Assembly: GCF_026745355.1 (NCBI RefSeq)
Contig: NC_079202.1
Location: 36,252,346-36,316,345 of the forward strand
Direction: 5' to 3'
DNA length: 64,000 nt
From: Beta vulgaris subsp. vulgaris
Lineage: Eukaryota > Streptophyta > Magnoliopsida > Caryophyllales > Amaranthaceae
The position numbers and the translations under genes were made by a program. Every line of letters begins with the position of its first letter. Within the stretch, counting starts at the first letter, position 1. The notes under the pieces are model-generated. The model searched no databases and was not told the origin of the DNA. It saw only the letters and a list, made by a program, of their open reading frames with translations. Below, piece by piece: positions 34,643 to 46,941 of the stretch.

Positions 34643-34643
34643 G
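34526..34643 (-). repeat. (TTC)n/(GAA)n expansion in copia coding sequence
   Basis: About 115 bases of GAA/AAG triplets. On the copia coding strand they read TCT, giving a run of some 38 serines in an otherwise open frame (34526-34882) that starts with [14 protein letters not shown], the normal copia linker between integrase and RT. The poly-Glu frame on the other strand is an artefact. Confidence 0.9.
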
Positions 34644-34656
34644 AAAGGGAAAGAGT

Positions 34657-35948
34657 TTATGATATCAGGTGCAGAAGATGAAGTATTTGTGGTGGTAGGT
34701 TCAGTGGTATGTGAGGGTGAATGTACTGATGAAATAGATTCTGGAAAAAGAAAAGGTTCAAGAACTTCAAAGTGATAATCGTGAGAGGGTAAAGTGTTAA
34801 TAGGAAGAAAGAGAGGTGAGGGAGAAGAGGAATGAAATTGAACATCTCTAGAAATAAAAATTTTATGGGTTGTAAGATCCATAATCTTGTAGGCCTTTTG
34901 ATCAGGGGGTATCTAATAAAAACACAAGAAGTGACCCTTGGATCAAACTTACTTCTATGAACTTTGGTTGTGGCAGCAAAGCACAAACAACCAAAGACTC
35001 TTAAGTGACTCAGATTAGGTTTTGTACCATGAAGCTTCTCATAAGGTGTCTTGAATTGTATAGAGCTTAATGGCATTCTATTCAGCAGATGGGTAGCAGT
35101 AAGTAAGCATTCTCCCCATAGATTCACAGGAACATGTGACTGAAAGAATAAACTTCTTGCAGTTTCCAAGAGATGTCTATGCTTTCTCTCCACAACACCA
35201 TTCTGTTGTGGAGTATCAAGATAACTCCTCTAATGAGTAATACCATTAAGTTGATAAAATTATAAAATAGCTCCTTCACATAGTTCCTTGGCATTGTCAG
35301 ATCTTATACACTTCAAACAAGCCTTGAATTGAGTTTGAATGTAAACAACAAAATGTTTATGAATGTTAATTGCATCATACTTGTGATTCATAAGAAAGAT
35401 CCATGTATGCCTTGAAAAATCATCTACTATTGCTAAGAAATTATTACAACCATCATGAGTGGAAACCTTGTATGGTCCCCAGGTATCTATATGTAATTGT
35501 TCAAAATAAGTAGTTGTTTTAATACTACTATTAGAAAATGAAGATCTAGTGTGCTTAGCATGAGGACAGACCTGACTTAGATCATCAAAAGTAGTAAGAG
35601 TATGTAATTCATCAATAATATGATGAATCTTATTAAATGGCAGATGACCTAGCCTCAAATGCCATAGTTTCAATGCTTCATTATTTGCAACACACACTGT
35701 ACCAGCAGGTGTATCCTTTATATTCTTCTGTAAGATAGTATAGTCAGCTCCTAGAGCATAGAGACCTGACTCCAATTTACCAAGAACTAGCCTGGACCAA
35801 ACATGCATCATGTGTGAAAACAACATCATAATCAAGGTCTTTGCATAATTTGTGAGTGCTGATAAGATTGGATATAAACCCTAGTACATGAAGAACATTT
35901 TGAGGCACAACACTATTTTGGAACATAACATTTCCAATGTGTTCAACC
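34657..35948 (-). pseudogene. Copia integrase with pre-integrase domain
   Basis: Block 35260-35835 contains the GAG-pre-integrase motif LKLWHLRLGHLPFNKI, the cysteine region VCPHAKHTR (one zinc ligand seems lost) and the integrase core start LHIDTWGPYKVS with IRSDNAKEL, supplying the first two acidic residues. Stops near 35220-35262 break it. Block 34657-35193 continues with the frame before [16 protein letters not shown], where [10 protein letters not shown] supplies the catalytic Glu, then [13 protein letters not shown]. Upstream (35836-35948) the frame runs to the hAT insertion point. Confidence 0.9.
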
Positions 35949-36132
35949 TAGGGTCGTTCCTGAACATTACTAGGCCCGGGGCGAGATTAAAATTTTGGGC
36001 CCCTAACGCATGAGAAATTGAAAGATATATATAATATAAAAATACTAATGAAATTTTTTCATTAAATTAATCAAAAGAGAAGTATTACAATCAAAAATCA
36101 ATCTTAAAAATAATATTTCACCATACAAATTA

Positions 36133-38794
36133 TTATAAAAAACATTGTCTCCGTCCATTTTTGGATGCAAAATCATTGATGATAGTGTCAACATCAATAT
36201 TTTCCAACATATTCTTTTCAATACTTAACATTGCTAAACCATTTAATCTTTCTTGTGACATTGTTGATCTCAAATAACTTTTCAATAACTTCAACTTTGA
36301 AAAACTTCTTTCTACATATGCTACTGTCACCGGCATCGTTAGTTGGATTCGGTAAGCAATTGAAACATTTGGACAGTAATCTGCATGTTTGACAAACTCA
36401 AGAATTTCAATTGCGGACATAAAAACATTTGGCAATGTCATTTGCAATACTTTCATTTCATAAAAAAAGTCATTTGCATCAACATCCGACAAATTATTAT
36501 GAGAAAAAGCATTCTTAAACTTATTGCAACTTTCTCTTAATTTAGCAATATCCAATGGCTTCAACCTTACTAAATCAATTAAAAATCCAAGAAGATCTTC
36601 AAAAACTTTTAATTGTTCAAATCTATCTTTCAATGAAGCAATAGCCATATCTACAACCACCAAAAAATAATTAACTCTAAAAGACTCCTTGGGTGATTTG
36701 CTTCATCTTGATTATTCTCATCAAATTGTCTTTTTCTGAAAATATGACGCTTAGTTGGAAGAATCGGCTCTATGTTCATATCAATTGCAAGACACTTAGC
36801 ACTATTCATACTGTTTTCAAACCCCTCATTTCTGTAGTTTTCAAAATATGGCATTACACCATCTAATTCATGAATTGTAGCATCAATGCACATTGGTTTA
36901 GATTGCAATTTCTTACTCACCAAATTAATTGCAAATAGAATATCATACCAAATAACCATCCCAAGTAAGAATTCAAAACTTTCAAGAGCATTAGCCAAAC
37001 TTTCGGCTTCACTTTTAGTCTTAGCATCAGTACCAGCACATTCATATAATTGTAACTAAGCTAATCTTATTTTTGGAGCAGGAAATCTAATAGCTTTGAT
37101 ACTTTTAATTCGACTTTCCCATCGAGTATCAAATGAAGATTTAACAGTTTCAGAAACATTATCACATAAAATTTTCCACCTTTTGGTGGAACTGGCAAAC
37201 AATGAATATATACGTTGCACAATCCCAAAAAAAAGAAATTGCTTTAACACAGGAATGTGCCATATCACATAGAGTAAGATTTAGACTATGACAAGCGCAT
37301 GGCATATATAAAGCTCTAGGATTTATGTCAAGCAATGTTTTCCTTTCATATTAGAACCATTATCATATCCTTGGCCCCTCACATCATCAATATTAAACTC
37401 AAGAGATTTTAATGCATCTACTAACTCATTAAAAAGCCCATGTCCTGATGTATCATCCACCCTTAAGAATTCTAAAAAGTACTCCTCTATTTTTATTTTC
37501 GTAATCGACATATTAACACATTATACTATTAGAGTCATTTGTTCTTAGTGACTTACATCAGGGGTACAATCAAGAATAATTGAGAAATATTTTGCCTCTT
37601 TAACGAGTCTTATGATAGAAGTTCTAATACTATGTGCCAAGAGAGAGATTAACTCATTTTGAATTTAATGACTATAATGGTAGTGAACTTCTTCATTTTG
37701 AATACGCCTAAGATGGTCTTGCATTGGCAAATCAAATTCAGCAATCATTTCAATTAATCCCAAAAAGTTGCCATTACTTTCCTCATAAATTTTCTCATTC
37801 GATCCTCGAAAAGCTAAATTATTTTTAGCAAGACATTTAACAACCGAAATTGTTCTTACTAAGACTTGTCTCCATCGTTCTTTCTCCTTTGAAATTCCTT
37901 AGCTTGTTGCAAGTCTTTATCAAGCGTTTGATTAGTCTTTAATCTCACTCTTAATTCAGTCTAAACATTCATGATAGTCATATGATCAACATTATTATCA
38001 TATTCTTTGAGTCTCTCACTCAAATGCTTCCAATCACTCAATCCATCAGTTGCTAGAGAGCTCGTTTCATTTTGCTTTGTGAATATTTACAACAAAAACA
38101 ATATACTTTTCCACAGTTTAGAGTAGCCAACCATTTTCTCACGACTCTCTCCATTACTCATTTTTCTAGAAAAATAAGCATATGAAAAATGCCTAGACTT
38201 ACCATCTAAGGGAAATTTTAGATTTATTTCTCTTATAGGTCCTTTCTCAACTAAAATATCTCTAGACTTGTTATCAAGAACACCTCAAAATCTAGGATCA
38301 TAAATGTCCAAAGGGGGAACAAAGTGTGTATCAACCCCAACATCTTCAACACTAGACTCATTTGGTACATGATTAGGGTCACCCAAATTAGGAATATCCT
38401 CATTATCTTGATTTGCGGCATTATCGTTTAAATTAGTAGTATCTTCGGGATCACTCAAGCTAATAGGATTATTGGGATCAATCTCATTTGTCACATTATC
38501 AAAATCATTCACATTAGTAGCATTATCAGCATCATTCATATTAGTAGCATTATTAAGATCAATCACATTAGTAGCGTTATCAACTTTATTCACATTAGTA
38601 GCATAATCATTTGAATTTTCATTATTTTGACCCTGATTATCTAGATCCACCCTCTCCGAAGGTTCTCCTACTTTTTTCTTAAAATATTTATTAAGAGCTC
38701 CCCTTTGTGATTCTTCTAACTCCTCTCTTTGTTTTCTTTTCTTTCTTTTCTCACTACCAGATAAATGGTTCGACAAGATTATATAGCAATTCAA
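36133..38794 (-). pseudogene. hAT transposase of the ZMYM1/TTF-finger type
   Basis: The minus strand starts around GSEKRKKRKQREELEESQRG, then an Asn/Asp-rich repeat region (about 38380-38640). Decayed blocks follow: [13 protein letters not shown] (TTF finger area), [29 protein letters not shown] (first catalytic Asp), [15 protein letters not shown] (second Asp), WESRIKSIKAIR and SLANALESFEFLLGMVIWYD. The C-terminal hAT dimerisation block at 36133-36663 contains YVERSFSKLKLLKSYLRSTM with the catalytic Glu. At least ten stops or shifts are visible, so it is inactive. Family members are usually 700-800 residues and the remnant matches that span. Confidence 0.9.
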
Positions 38795-39751
38795 CTAATA
38801 TAGAAAAGAACAACAACACCTGTGAAATTAGATGATCCTCTACATAAGTGTTTGTCTTTGAAGTCCATAATGTCTGCAAATAAATGAAATTATTAGTTTA
38901 ATTATTTTCTATCCTATAAAAATTGGCTCTTTCCTGTTCTACGTTCATAAGTTTAACAAATTCTAAAAAAAATAAATTACAAAAAGGATTAAATAGCAAT
39001 ATAAAAAGTTGGCCATAACATCCTCTGTCAATACTCAATTTCCACGAACGTCGAACAACAATTGATCAGCTAATCATTTAATCAAAGTACCACCACAAGG
39101 AATTAAGGACTAACGCTCAATTAAAACTGGAAATATTTAATAACACAACTAGAAGCACAAGAATCTAATATAGTTAACTGTTAACCACAAGGAATTGGGT
39201 TTGTTTGCTAAGTGCTAGCCACAACAATCATTCATTCATACGAATTACGTAATCGGAAGATAAATTATCAAATTAACAAGTTCCCTAATCTTTAAATAAA
39301 TCAAATTAACATACAAAATTCATAAATAAAATTGACAAATCGCCAAATTGCCGAAGAAAAATTAGAGAATGAACTTACAATATACAAACCTCATGAACTG
39401 TTGAAATCTGAAAATTTAGAACAATGGGTTCTTTGTAATTGGAGAATTTAGATATAGGGAAGGAAGAATGAACTATTCATTCCCAAAAACTTCTTTCTTC
39501 CCGTTGGATTTTGAAGATTATAACTGGAGAATAATATATTTTCAGTTAATTTGCAAGAGATTTTAGGGAGAAATAATAGGAAAGATTATAGGAAGAATGG
39601 TTGAATCTGCGATTTTTGGAGAATGGAAACTGAAAGGCGTGATATGCGGGAGGTTAGAGGAAAGTTTCAGTTTCAGTGTTCTGCCTTCTCATAGTTTTGT
39701 TCGTGTATTTCTAAAACTTTCTTTTCTTTTCTTTTCTTTTTTACAAAAACT

Positions 39752-40868
39752 AAGAGGCAAAATCGACACACTGGGCACAGTTGATGATAATTCCAAAAAG
39801 AGTTATGCAGGAGATAAATAACATTTGTAGGGCTTTCCTCTGGAGTGGAGACTATTTCAGTCATAGGCCTGGAAATGTTAGCTGGGAACATGTGTGCACT
39901 CCTAAAGGTGAAGGTGGTCTTGGGTTGAGAAGGATAACTCTGTGGAATGTAGCTGCACTTGGTAGATATGTATGGGCAATTGAAGCAAAGAAAGATAGCT
40001 TATGGCTAAGATGGATCAATGCAGTCTATATCAAGGGTGCTGAGTGGTGGTCATATGTGCCCACCCAGGATAGTAGTTGGTACTGGAAGAGAATCTGTGA
40101 AGTAAAGGAACAGATGAAAATGATATATACAGCTCAGCAATTGACTAATATGCAGAAGTTCTCAATTCAAGAGTGCTACAAGAAGCTTACTGGTGAAAAT
40201 GAAAAGGTGAACTGGAGTAAATTTGTTTGGAATAGATTAACTCTTCCCAAGCATAGGTTTATATGCTGGCTTGTTATGAAGGAAAGGCTTAATATAGCCC
40301 TGAGATTAAGAAACATGGGAATTATAGATGATCCCTTATGCAGATTATGTGGTACTGAGGATGAAACTCATTTACATATCTTCTTTAACTGCCCTTTCAG
40401 TCTAGAGGTGTGCAAGTCAATCTCTAAGTGGATGCAGTTTGAATTATTTGGAGACAGCATTGACAGCAGCTGTAGGAAAGTGCTTACTAGCAGAAGGTCA
40501 AGGTTCCAGAAGCAAAGCCTATTAGCAGTGCTGGGGGCTGCTATCTATTTCATATGGCTTGCAAGGAATGATGCAGTTTGGAACAGTAAAATTGATATCA
40601 TCAGGTATCATGTTCATAGAATTCAGAAAGTTTGTATAGATAGAATCTATAGTGTAATCCCATATAAGATTACAAATAGAGATAAAAGTTGGTTAAGAGA
40701 TAGAGCTAACTCAATGATGATTTGTAATTAGCTTTTTGGGCACGCCTTGGGGGAGGGGGTCCAACCTAGTTGGTTTGTTTCTCCCTTGGTTTGTGGTGGC
40801 TTGTATAGTTGTTTTGGTGATCAATATACTTTACTTATCTAGCAAAAAAAAAAAAGAGGCAAAATCGA
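39752..40868 (+). mobile_element. 5'-truncated LINE inserted in the hAT element
   Basis: The perfect 15-base target duplication AAGAGGCAAAATCGA (39752-39766 and 40854-40868) brackets 1.09 kb of LINE 3' sequence ending in a 12-base A run (40844-40855). The perfect duplication points to a recent insertion compared with its host. Confidence 0.95.
39781..40731 (+). pseudogene. LINE ORF2 C-terminal fragment (thumb and zf-RVT)
   Basis: A 316-residue open frame from the RT thumb (IPKRVMQEINNICRAFLWSG, CTPKGEGGLGLRRI) through VNWSKFVWNRLTLPKHRFIC to the zinc-binding core CRLCGTEDETHLHIFFNC, and on to ARNDAVWNSK, without an RNase H tail. The same subfamily as the fragment at 14661-15278. Although open throughout, it lacks the endonuclease and the catalytic part of RT. 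Confidence 0.9.
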
Positions 40869-40926
40869 AATTTTTTTTTAGGCCCTGGGCGGGGGCCCCA
40901 CCGGCCCTGCCCCAGGGCAGGGCCTG

Positions 40927-41125
40927 GTTCAGCCATAGCTTGCTGACCATCAGCAATAGTAATAGAATTATTGGGTTTAGTGAACTTTGCATATGTGTCA
41001 AATAAGTCTAAGTTTGAACAAATATGATCAGTTACACCACTGTCAATAATCCACTTAGCATTGAAGCAAGATGATAAACTTGTACCTGCCACATATGCTA
41101 AAGTATGAGTTGAATGCACAAGCAA
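40927..41125 (-). pseudogene. Copia protease fragment
   Basis: The minus strand reads FNAKWIIDSGVTDHICSN, with the DSG-type catalytic aspartate of copia proteases, then LFDTYAKFTKPNNSITIADG. The frame enters the hAT element at 40926 and, once that is removed, continues at 35940. Confidence 0.9.
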
Positions 41126-41593
41126 CTACACACTCAAAGAGTCCGATGGAACTAATTGTTGTTGCTTAGTATAGACTTGAGCTTGCATATGGTCCGGAAA
41201 CTTCTGATATTGCTCAGTAGTAAGATGAGCTGGTTCAGCATCATAATCTGATTGTCCTTCATCATCATCACCATAGATAATAGCTTCAATTCTTTTACCT
41301 TTTCCTCTGTATCCAGATGAAGGGCCATGTAGTTTGAAACATCTTTCAATTGAATGACCAGTCATTTTGCAATGCTCACAGCAATATGATTTTTTAGTCC
41401 AAGAACCTCTACCATAGCAGTAGAATTGGATTGATAAGGCTTGTTCCATGAACCAGAACCTCTACCAATAGGAAAATGAGAATGATAATGTGTGTATCTT
41501 TTTTATCTTCAACTGCAAAAGCCACAGGAGGAGAATTTCCAACTACAGCAACATTCCTTTGTTGTTCTTCTTGAATTAATAACCTATATGCCA
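41126..41593 (-). pseudogene. Copia gag C-terminus with zinc knuckle
   Basis: The minus-strand frame contains the CCHC knuckle CEHCKMTGHSIERCFKLHG with normal spacing, followed by an acidic stretch. Just upstream, in another frame, is LIQEEQQRNVAV, the usual segment before the knuckle. The LINE insertion at 41594 separates it from the middle of gag. Confidence 0.88.
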
Positions 41594-41668
41594 CAACAGA
41601 GGAATTATTCTATGATGTCTCTATTGAGTATAATGAAGAGAGGCAACGGTTAAAGGCCCCTGAGGCCC

Positions 41669-44600
41669 ATGTATAATATACTTGCCTGGAATGTCATAGG
41701 GTTAAATAGGTGCAGCAAACAGATGAGTGTGAGGAAGTTTATTTCAGCTTACAAAATCTCCCTATTTAGCCTCCTGGAAACTAAGGTGAAGATGTCCATA
41801 ATGGGGGCTCTTTACCAACATCTGTGTCCTGGTTGGTGTTACAACCAAAAGTAGTGTGATTGATCAAGGCATGATTGTTGTAGCTTGGTTGCCAAATGCA
41901 TTTAATGTTTCTGTGGAGTTGGAAACTGATCAGCTTATTCATTGCAAGATAGAACCAAAAGGGTAGTTGGCATCTTTTATGTGCTCCTCTGTATATGGGT
42001 CTAATGATAAAAAGGAGAGATGCTCATTATGGCAATCTCTTATTCAGTTGAAGACTAGCATCCCATGGATTGTGTTGGGAGATTTCAATGTGCTTCTGAA
42101 TATGGATGAAAGGGTGGCTCTAGAATGAGACTACATGAGGTAGCTGACTTGAGAGACTTGAGATAGAATAAGCAAGATGGTGATAGGTGGGTGTTTTCTA
42201 AGATAGATAGAGCTCTGGTTAATGAAGGATGGAGAACTCATTTTGATAATGCCTTGGTTACTTTTTTACCTGAGGGAGACTATGACCACTATCTTGGCCT
42301 GGTGAGTGTGCATGAGGATCACCATGGTAGGAAGCCATTTAGATTCTTCAATATGTGGGTCACAACTCCTGAATACAAAAGGGTTGTTATTAGGGTGTGG
42401 AATATGCAAATAAGGGGGTGTCTCATGTATAAAGTCACTCAGAAGTTGAAGTTATTGAAAATAGAACTGAAGTAGTTGAATAAGCAAGGTTTTTCAGATG
42501 TTCAGGATGTTGCTTATCAAGATGAACAGAAAATGTTTCAAGTTCAAGAGCAGATGCATGGTAATCCAGGAGATAGCTCTCTTGCTAATGCTGATAAACT
42601 AGCTACTGAGGCATATAGGAAGGTTCAGGAAGTCTACCTAAGTTTCTGGAAGCAAAAGGCCAAAGACAGATGGATCTATCTGGGTGATGATAACACCAAA
42701 CACTTTCATCAATCAATTAAACCAAGGAGGAATCAGAATAGGATTTATGCTATTCAAGATGGGCAGGGGCCGTGGGTAAATGAGGAAAATGACGTCAATG
42801 TTGCATTTGTCAAGTATTATCAAGAGTTGCTTGGAGTCAATATGGGTGAAAGATGTGGGGTGAAAGCTCAAATTATACAAGAGGGTGCAATTCTCACTAA
42901 TGAGTAACAGGAGCTGATGCATGTAACTTTTCAGATGATGAGATTAAGCAAGCCATGTTTTCTATACCTAATGATAAGGCCCCTGGCCTTCACTAGTAGA
43001 ATAATTGTTTGTTAATTACTGCGTTTGAATTGTTGCGGTTTTACCCATACGCAACAATAAATCACGTCAAAAGAAAAGAAAAAATCGAAAATCAACCTAT
43101 TGTTGTGATTTCGGGTTCAAACCGCAGCAATAGGTATCAACAAGAATTTTTCAAAATTGGTTGACTTGTTTGACCAGATCTATTGTTGCGGTGCCCACAC
43201 AAAACCGCAACAACAGATTAAATTTTTTTTATTAATAAACTTTTAATATATTGCTGCGATTTTTTATGAGAAATGCAGCAATATCCATTTGGCCCATTAT
43301 ATCATAAGACATGCTAGGGTTCTTGCTTTGCCTTCATTTCATTCCTATTCACACTCCAGTCGTTTTACACCCTCATTTAACTCCTTTCTCTCTTATCCTC
43401 CCAATCTTCTATCCTCTCCTCATCCTTTTCGAATCTGCCATAACCGTCGTCCTCCTCTCTCACTTGGTTTCTCATTCCTCCCAAACTCCTTGCCTCTCTC
43501 ACTCCTCTCAAACTCCTTGCCTCTCGCACTCCTTAAATGGGATTTTCATCAGATTTACAGCACTTCATTGAGAGGAATTCAGAAGACATTCAAAGAATAT
43601 AATGTTGTAAGATCATTATTTTAGGGATTATGCTTCACATTTTGTGAGTGTGACGCGGATGAAGAGGTGAAATGAATTTTCGTCGAAATTCCATTTCTTC
43701 ACATTTGCATTAATGGGTTACTTTCTTTTTTGGAGTGCATGTATTATACGTTAGTTTGTAACACTGGTAAATTCTTGAATTTCTGGTGTGTTCTTAAATT
43801 GTTGTGTCATTTTGTTTTGTTGTTTGATACAAGGATGAGATTTTAGTGGGATTATTTGATTTTTTGTGGCTTTGGGTTCAATGGCTTGTTTTTTGTGACT
43901 GATTAGGTTGAATGATGGTGACTTGTGAACGCATGGTTGAGAAAATTCACTCAACTAGTTTGTGCCACTGTAATTATGAGGTGTTCGTGCTTTAGTTATA
44001 GTTTTTTCATCTTATTTGCTTTTTTATCTGAATAATTTAATTTCTTTTTTCAAGTTCTCATGTAATTTGTTTATTTTATCTTTTAGGTATTGTATTTATT
44101 TATTTTCTACCCAAAGCATGATTTTAATATGTTGTATTACTTTGTTTTAGTTAAGTTTTGTTATATTTTTTATCTTAACATTGAATATAATATGAATATT
44201 TAAATTTCAAAAAAAAATTTAAAAAAAAAAGTGCACCTATTGCTGCGGTTTTGGGAAGAAACCGCAGCAATAGGCTAATGTCTTGTTGCGGTTAAAAACC
44301 GCAGCAATAGATAATTACGTATTCATGCGCCTTTGATTGTGGCGCGGCTAAAACCGCAGAAAAGGCCACTTAATGACCGCCGCAATAAGCAATTATTCTA
44401 CTAGTGCTTGATGGGTATAATAGCTATTTTTTAAAAATAGCTGGAGGTAGTGGGAAGTGAAGTCATTGTTGTTGTGAAGGATTTCTTCCATTCTGGTATG
44501 CTCTTAAAGTCAATTAATGTTACATCTATTACCCTCATTCCTAAAGTAAAGAGCCCAAGTCATGTAAGTGATTTTAGGCCAATTTTCATGTTGTTCTGTT

Positions 44601-46366
44601 CTATATAAATGCATAACTAAGCTGCTATGTAATAAGCTTAAATTGGTTTTGCATCTCAAACCCAGGGAGCTTTTGTCTCCAATAGAAGTATCCTACACAA
44701 CATTCTCCTATGTCAGGATATTGCTAAGATGTATAGAAAAAGCCAAAAGCAAAAATGTTGTCTATTAAAAATAGACTTACAGAAGGCATATGACACTGTT
44801 AGTTGGGAATTTCTTAAAGAAATGTTGGAGGGTTTGAGGTTCCCTAAGAATTTTATTCAGCTAATAATGACCTGTGTGTCTAGTACTACCTTCTCACTGT
44901 TGATCAATGGGATGCCAACTGGATTTTTTAAGTCTAAGAGAGGTCATAGATAGGGGGATCCCATGTCTCTCCTACTGTTTCTCTTATGCATGGAGTATCT
45001 CTCCACGATGATGAAGTACATTGTGAAGCAACCTGGATTTGGTTTTCATCCTAGGTGCAAAACATTAGGCATCAATCATTTGTGTTTTGCAGATGATTTG
45101 ATCCAATTTAGTAGGGGTGATTACAGATCTATTAACATGATCATGAGCGGAGTTGTTTGCTGCTACTACTAGTTTGAGAGCAAATAAGAATAAATCTGAT
45201 ATTTATAGCTGTGGGCTGAGTAATCAGGAGGTGCAGAGGATATGTTTGAGCTCTGGGTTCACACATGGTTCACTCCCTTTCAGGTATTTGGGGGTCCCAA
45301 TCTCTACTAGGAATTTGTCTGCTGCAGAATGTGAAAAATTAGTTGACAAGATGGTAGCTAGAATCAGGATTTGGAGCACACACAACATCTCATTTGCTGG
45401 TAGAAGACAGTTGGTTAATGTTGTTCTCCTAAGTATCAATGTGTACTGTTCTCAAATTTTTCTACTACCAAAGGCTGCAATCAAGCAAATAAATGCCATC
45501 TGCAAAGCTTTTCTTTGGTCAGGAACTAGAAATTATACTAAACCAAGCTATGTTAGGTGGGATGAGGTCTGTAAACCTAAAGGGTATGGAGGATTGGGCT
45601 TCAGGGATATTCAGTCTTGGAATGTAGATGTGACTGCAAAGCAAGCTTGGTACATAGCAATGAAGGTTGATAACCTTTGGATCAAATGGGTTCACACTAT
45701 GTATATTAAGAATCAAGACTGGAGCACTTATGATGCTCCCAAGTTAGCTAGTTGGCTTTGAATTATATCTGCAAAGCAAGGCAGGAAATAACTGGGAAGA
45801 TGGGAGTAAGTTGGCTTTCTCACTCACTTTATTCTAATGTTGCTATGTACAAGAGTATGCAGGATTATGGTGCAAACTTTGAATGGAGTTCTGCAATCTG
45901 GGATCATCATAATGTTCGTAAGCATGGATTCATTAGCTGGTTAGTTATGCTGAGAAGATTACAAACAAGGGACAGGTTATTGCATACCATTGGGCTGTGT
46001 TCTATGGATCAAGGCCCCTTGTGTGATATCATCTGTTTTTTTATTGTCCTTTTAGCAGGCAATGTCTACAACAAATAAAGGAGTGGCTGGGTATTACAGC
46101 TCGTATAGTGATTTATAACCAGTTATTAAGATGGCTTCAAAGAAGATATGGAGGCAGCAAGCTCAAGAAGCAAGTTGTGAATGCAAGTGGCTGCTACACT
46201 TTATACAGTTTGGAGGAAAAGTAATAATGCAGTGTGGAATACAAAGATTCACACAATGCAAAAGTGTGTAAATGAGATCAAATATACTGTAATGGAAAGA
46301 GTTAAGTTTAGGCTACTTAAGAAGATTTATGTAGCTGATGTCAGATGGCTTGATCAGTTGTATTGA
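41669..46366 (+). pseudogene. LINE ORF2, interrupted by CACTA
   Basis: The endonuclease start MYNILAWNVIGLNR with LLETKVK is followed, after shifts, by IPWIVLGDFNVLLNMDER. Blocks 42191-42475 and 42476-42907 give the linker (RFFNMWVT; KAKDRWIYLGDDNTKHFH). The frame reaches NDKAPGL, where the CACTA element interrupts it, and resumes at 44410 as DGYNSYF. Beyond it are IDLQKAYDTVSWEFLKEML, LCFADDLIQFSRG, AGRRQLVNVV and the region with IWDHHNVRKHGFISWLV. Numerous stops and shifts. No RNase H tail. Confidence 0.88.
42988..44409. mobile_element. Non-autonomous CACTA element, 1.42 kb
   Basis: It begins CACTAGTAGAATAATTG at 42991, with the perfect inverted copy ending at 44406, and the 3-base target duplication CTT (42988-42990, 44407-44409), all standard for En/Spm. 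Both subterminal regions (43020-43285 and 44235-44395) carry repeated TTGCTGCGG/AAACCGCAGCAATA units, many paired as palindromes, the probable transposase binding sites. The middle (about 43290-43620) is a CT-rich stretch with a 111-codon open frame without recognisable domain. No transposase is encoded. Confidence 0.95.
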
Positions 46367-46468
46367 TGTTGTATAGTTACCGCTGCCTTGGTTTTCTAAT
46401 GGCTTAGGTTGTAAAGTTTGTGCGCTCAATATATTCCTACTTACTTACCAAAAAAAACCTATATGCCA

Positions 46469-46941
46469 AAGAAACATTAGGTAATGGTTGCATCATAAGA
46501 ATGTTAGATCTCACATTTGCATATTGCTTGTTCAGTTTCATCAACAATTGTATCAATCTCTCTTCTTGTTGCTGCTGTAGAATTCGTTTGGTGAGATTAC
46601 AAGTATAGCCATTGCATGTACACACAGGAACAGGCTTAATGCCATTGAGCTTTAATCTGAGTGAAAAATTATGCTACTAGACTAGATGCTTAAGTGAATT
46701 CATGGAGAGTTTGCTGAATTGAATATAACTGTGGTCCAAAATTTTGAGAATACCTCTCCTCAAGGTCTTTCCAAATTTCTCTTGCAGATGTGAAATAAAT
46801 CACAGTTCCAGCTATATTAGTATCAAGAGAATGCAAAATGTATGAAGTAACCATTGCATTACATCTCTCCGCGGCAGAAAAGGCAGAATCAGAAGATGAT
46901 GGTTTAGGAAGAGTTCCATCTCAGTATGATAATTTGTTTTT
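46469..46941 (-). pseudogene. Copia gag, middle part
   Basis: On the minus strand, across two frames: RRDVMQWLLHTFC, IAGTVIYFTSAREIWKDLEE and RYSQNFGPQLYSIQQTL (the UBN2-type gag core). Stops follow, and then RILQQQQEERLIQLLMKLN with NVRSNILMMQPLP. Flanked by the Mutator-like insertion on the right and the LINE on the left. Confidence 0.88.

Larger units (their letters stand above)
35949..40926 (-). mobile_element. hAT transposon inserted in copia protease region
   Basis: The flanks GTTCAACC (35941-35948) and GTTCAGCC (40927-40934) form an 8-base target duplication with one change. The ends are TAGGGTCGTTCCTG and, inverted, CAGGCCCTGCCCTG. Joining the flanks restores the copia protease-to-integrase frame (ITIADGQ onward, then VEHIGNVMF). 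The element carries a broken minus-strand transposase and a later LINE insertion at 39767-40853. Confidence 0.9.
41581..46468 (+). mobile_element. LINE inserted in copia gag
   Basis: The perfect 13-base target duplication AACCTATATGCCA (41581-41593 and 46456-46468) flanks the element, which ends in a short A run (46450-46457). It holds a decayed ORF2 from endonuclease to zinc domain and starts within what looks like the last bases of ORF1. A CACTA element sits inside it. Removing both joins the copia gag frames. Confidence 0.93.

Noticed and set aside
34488..34775. Glutamate-rich plus-strand open frame
   Set aside because: Complement of the serine run in copia. The coding strand is minus.
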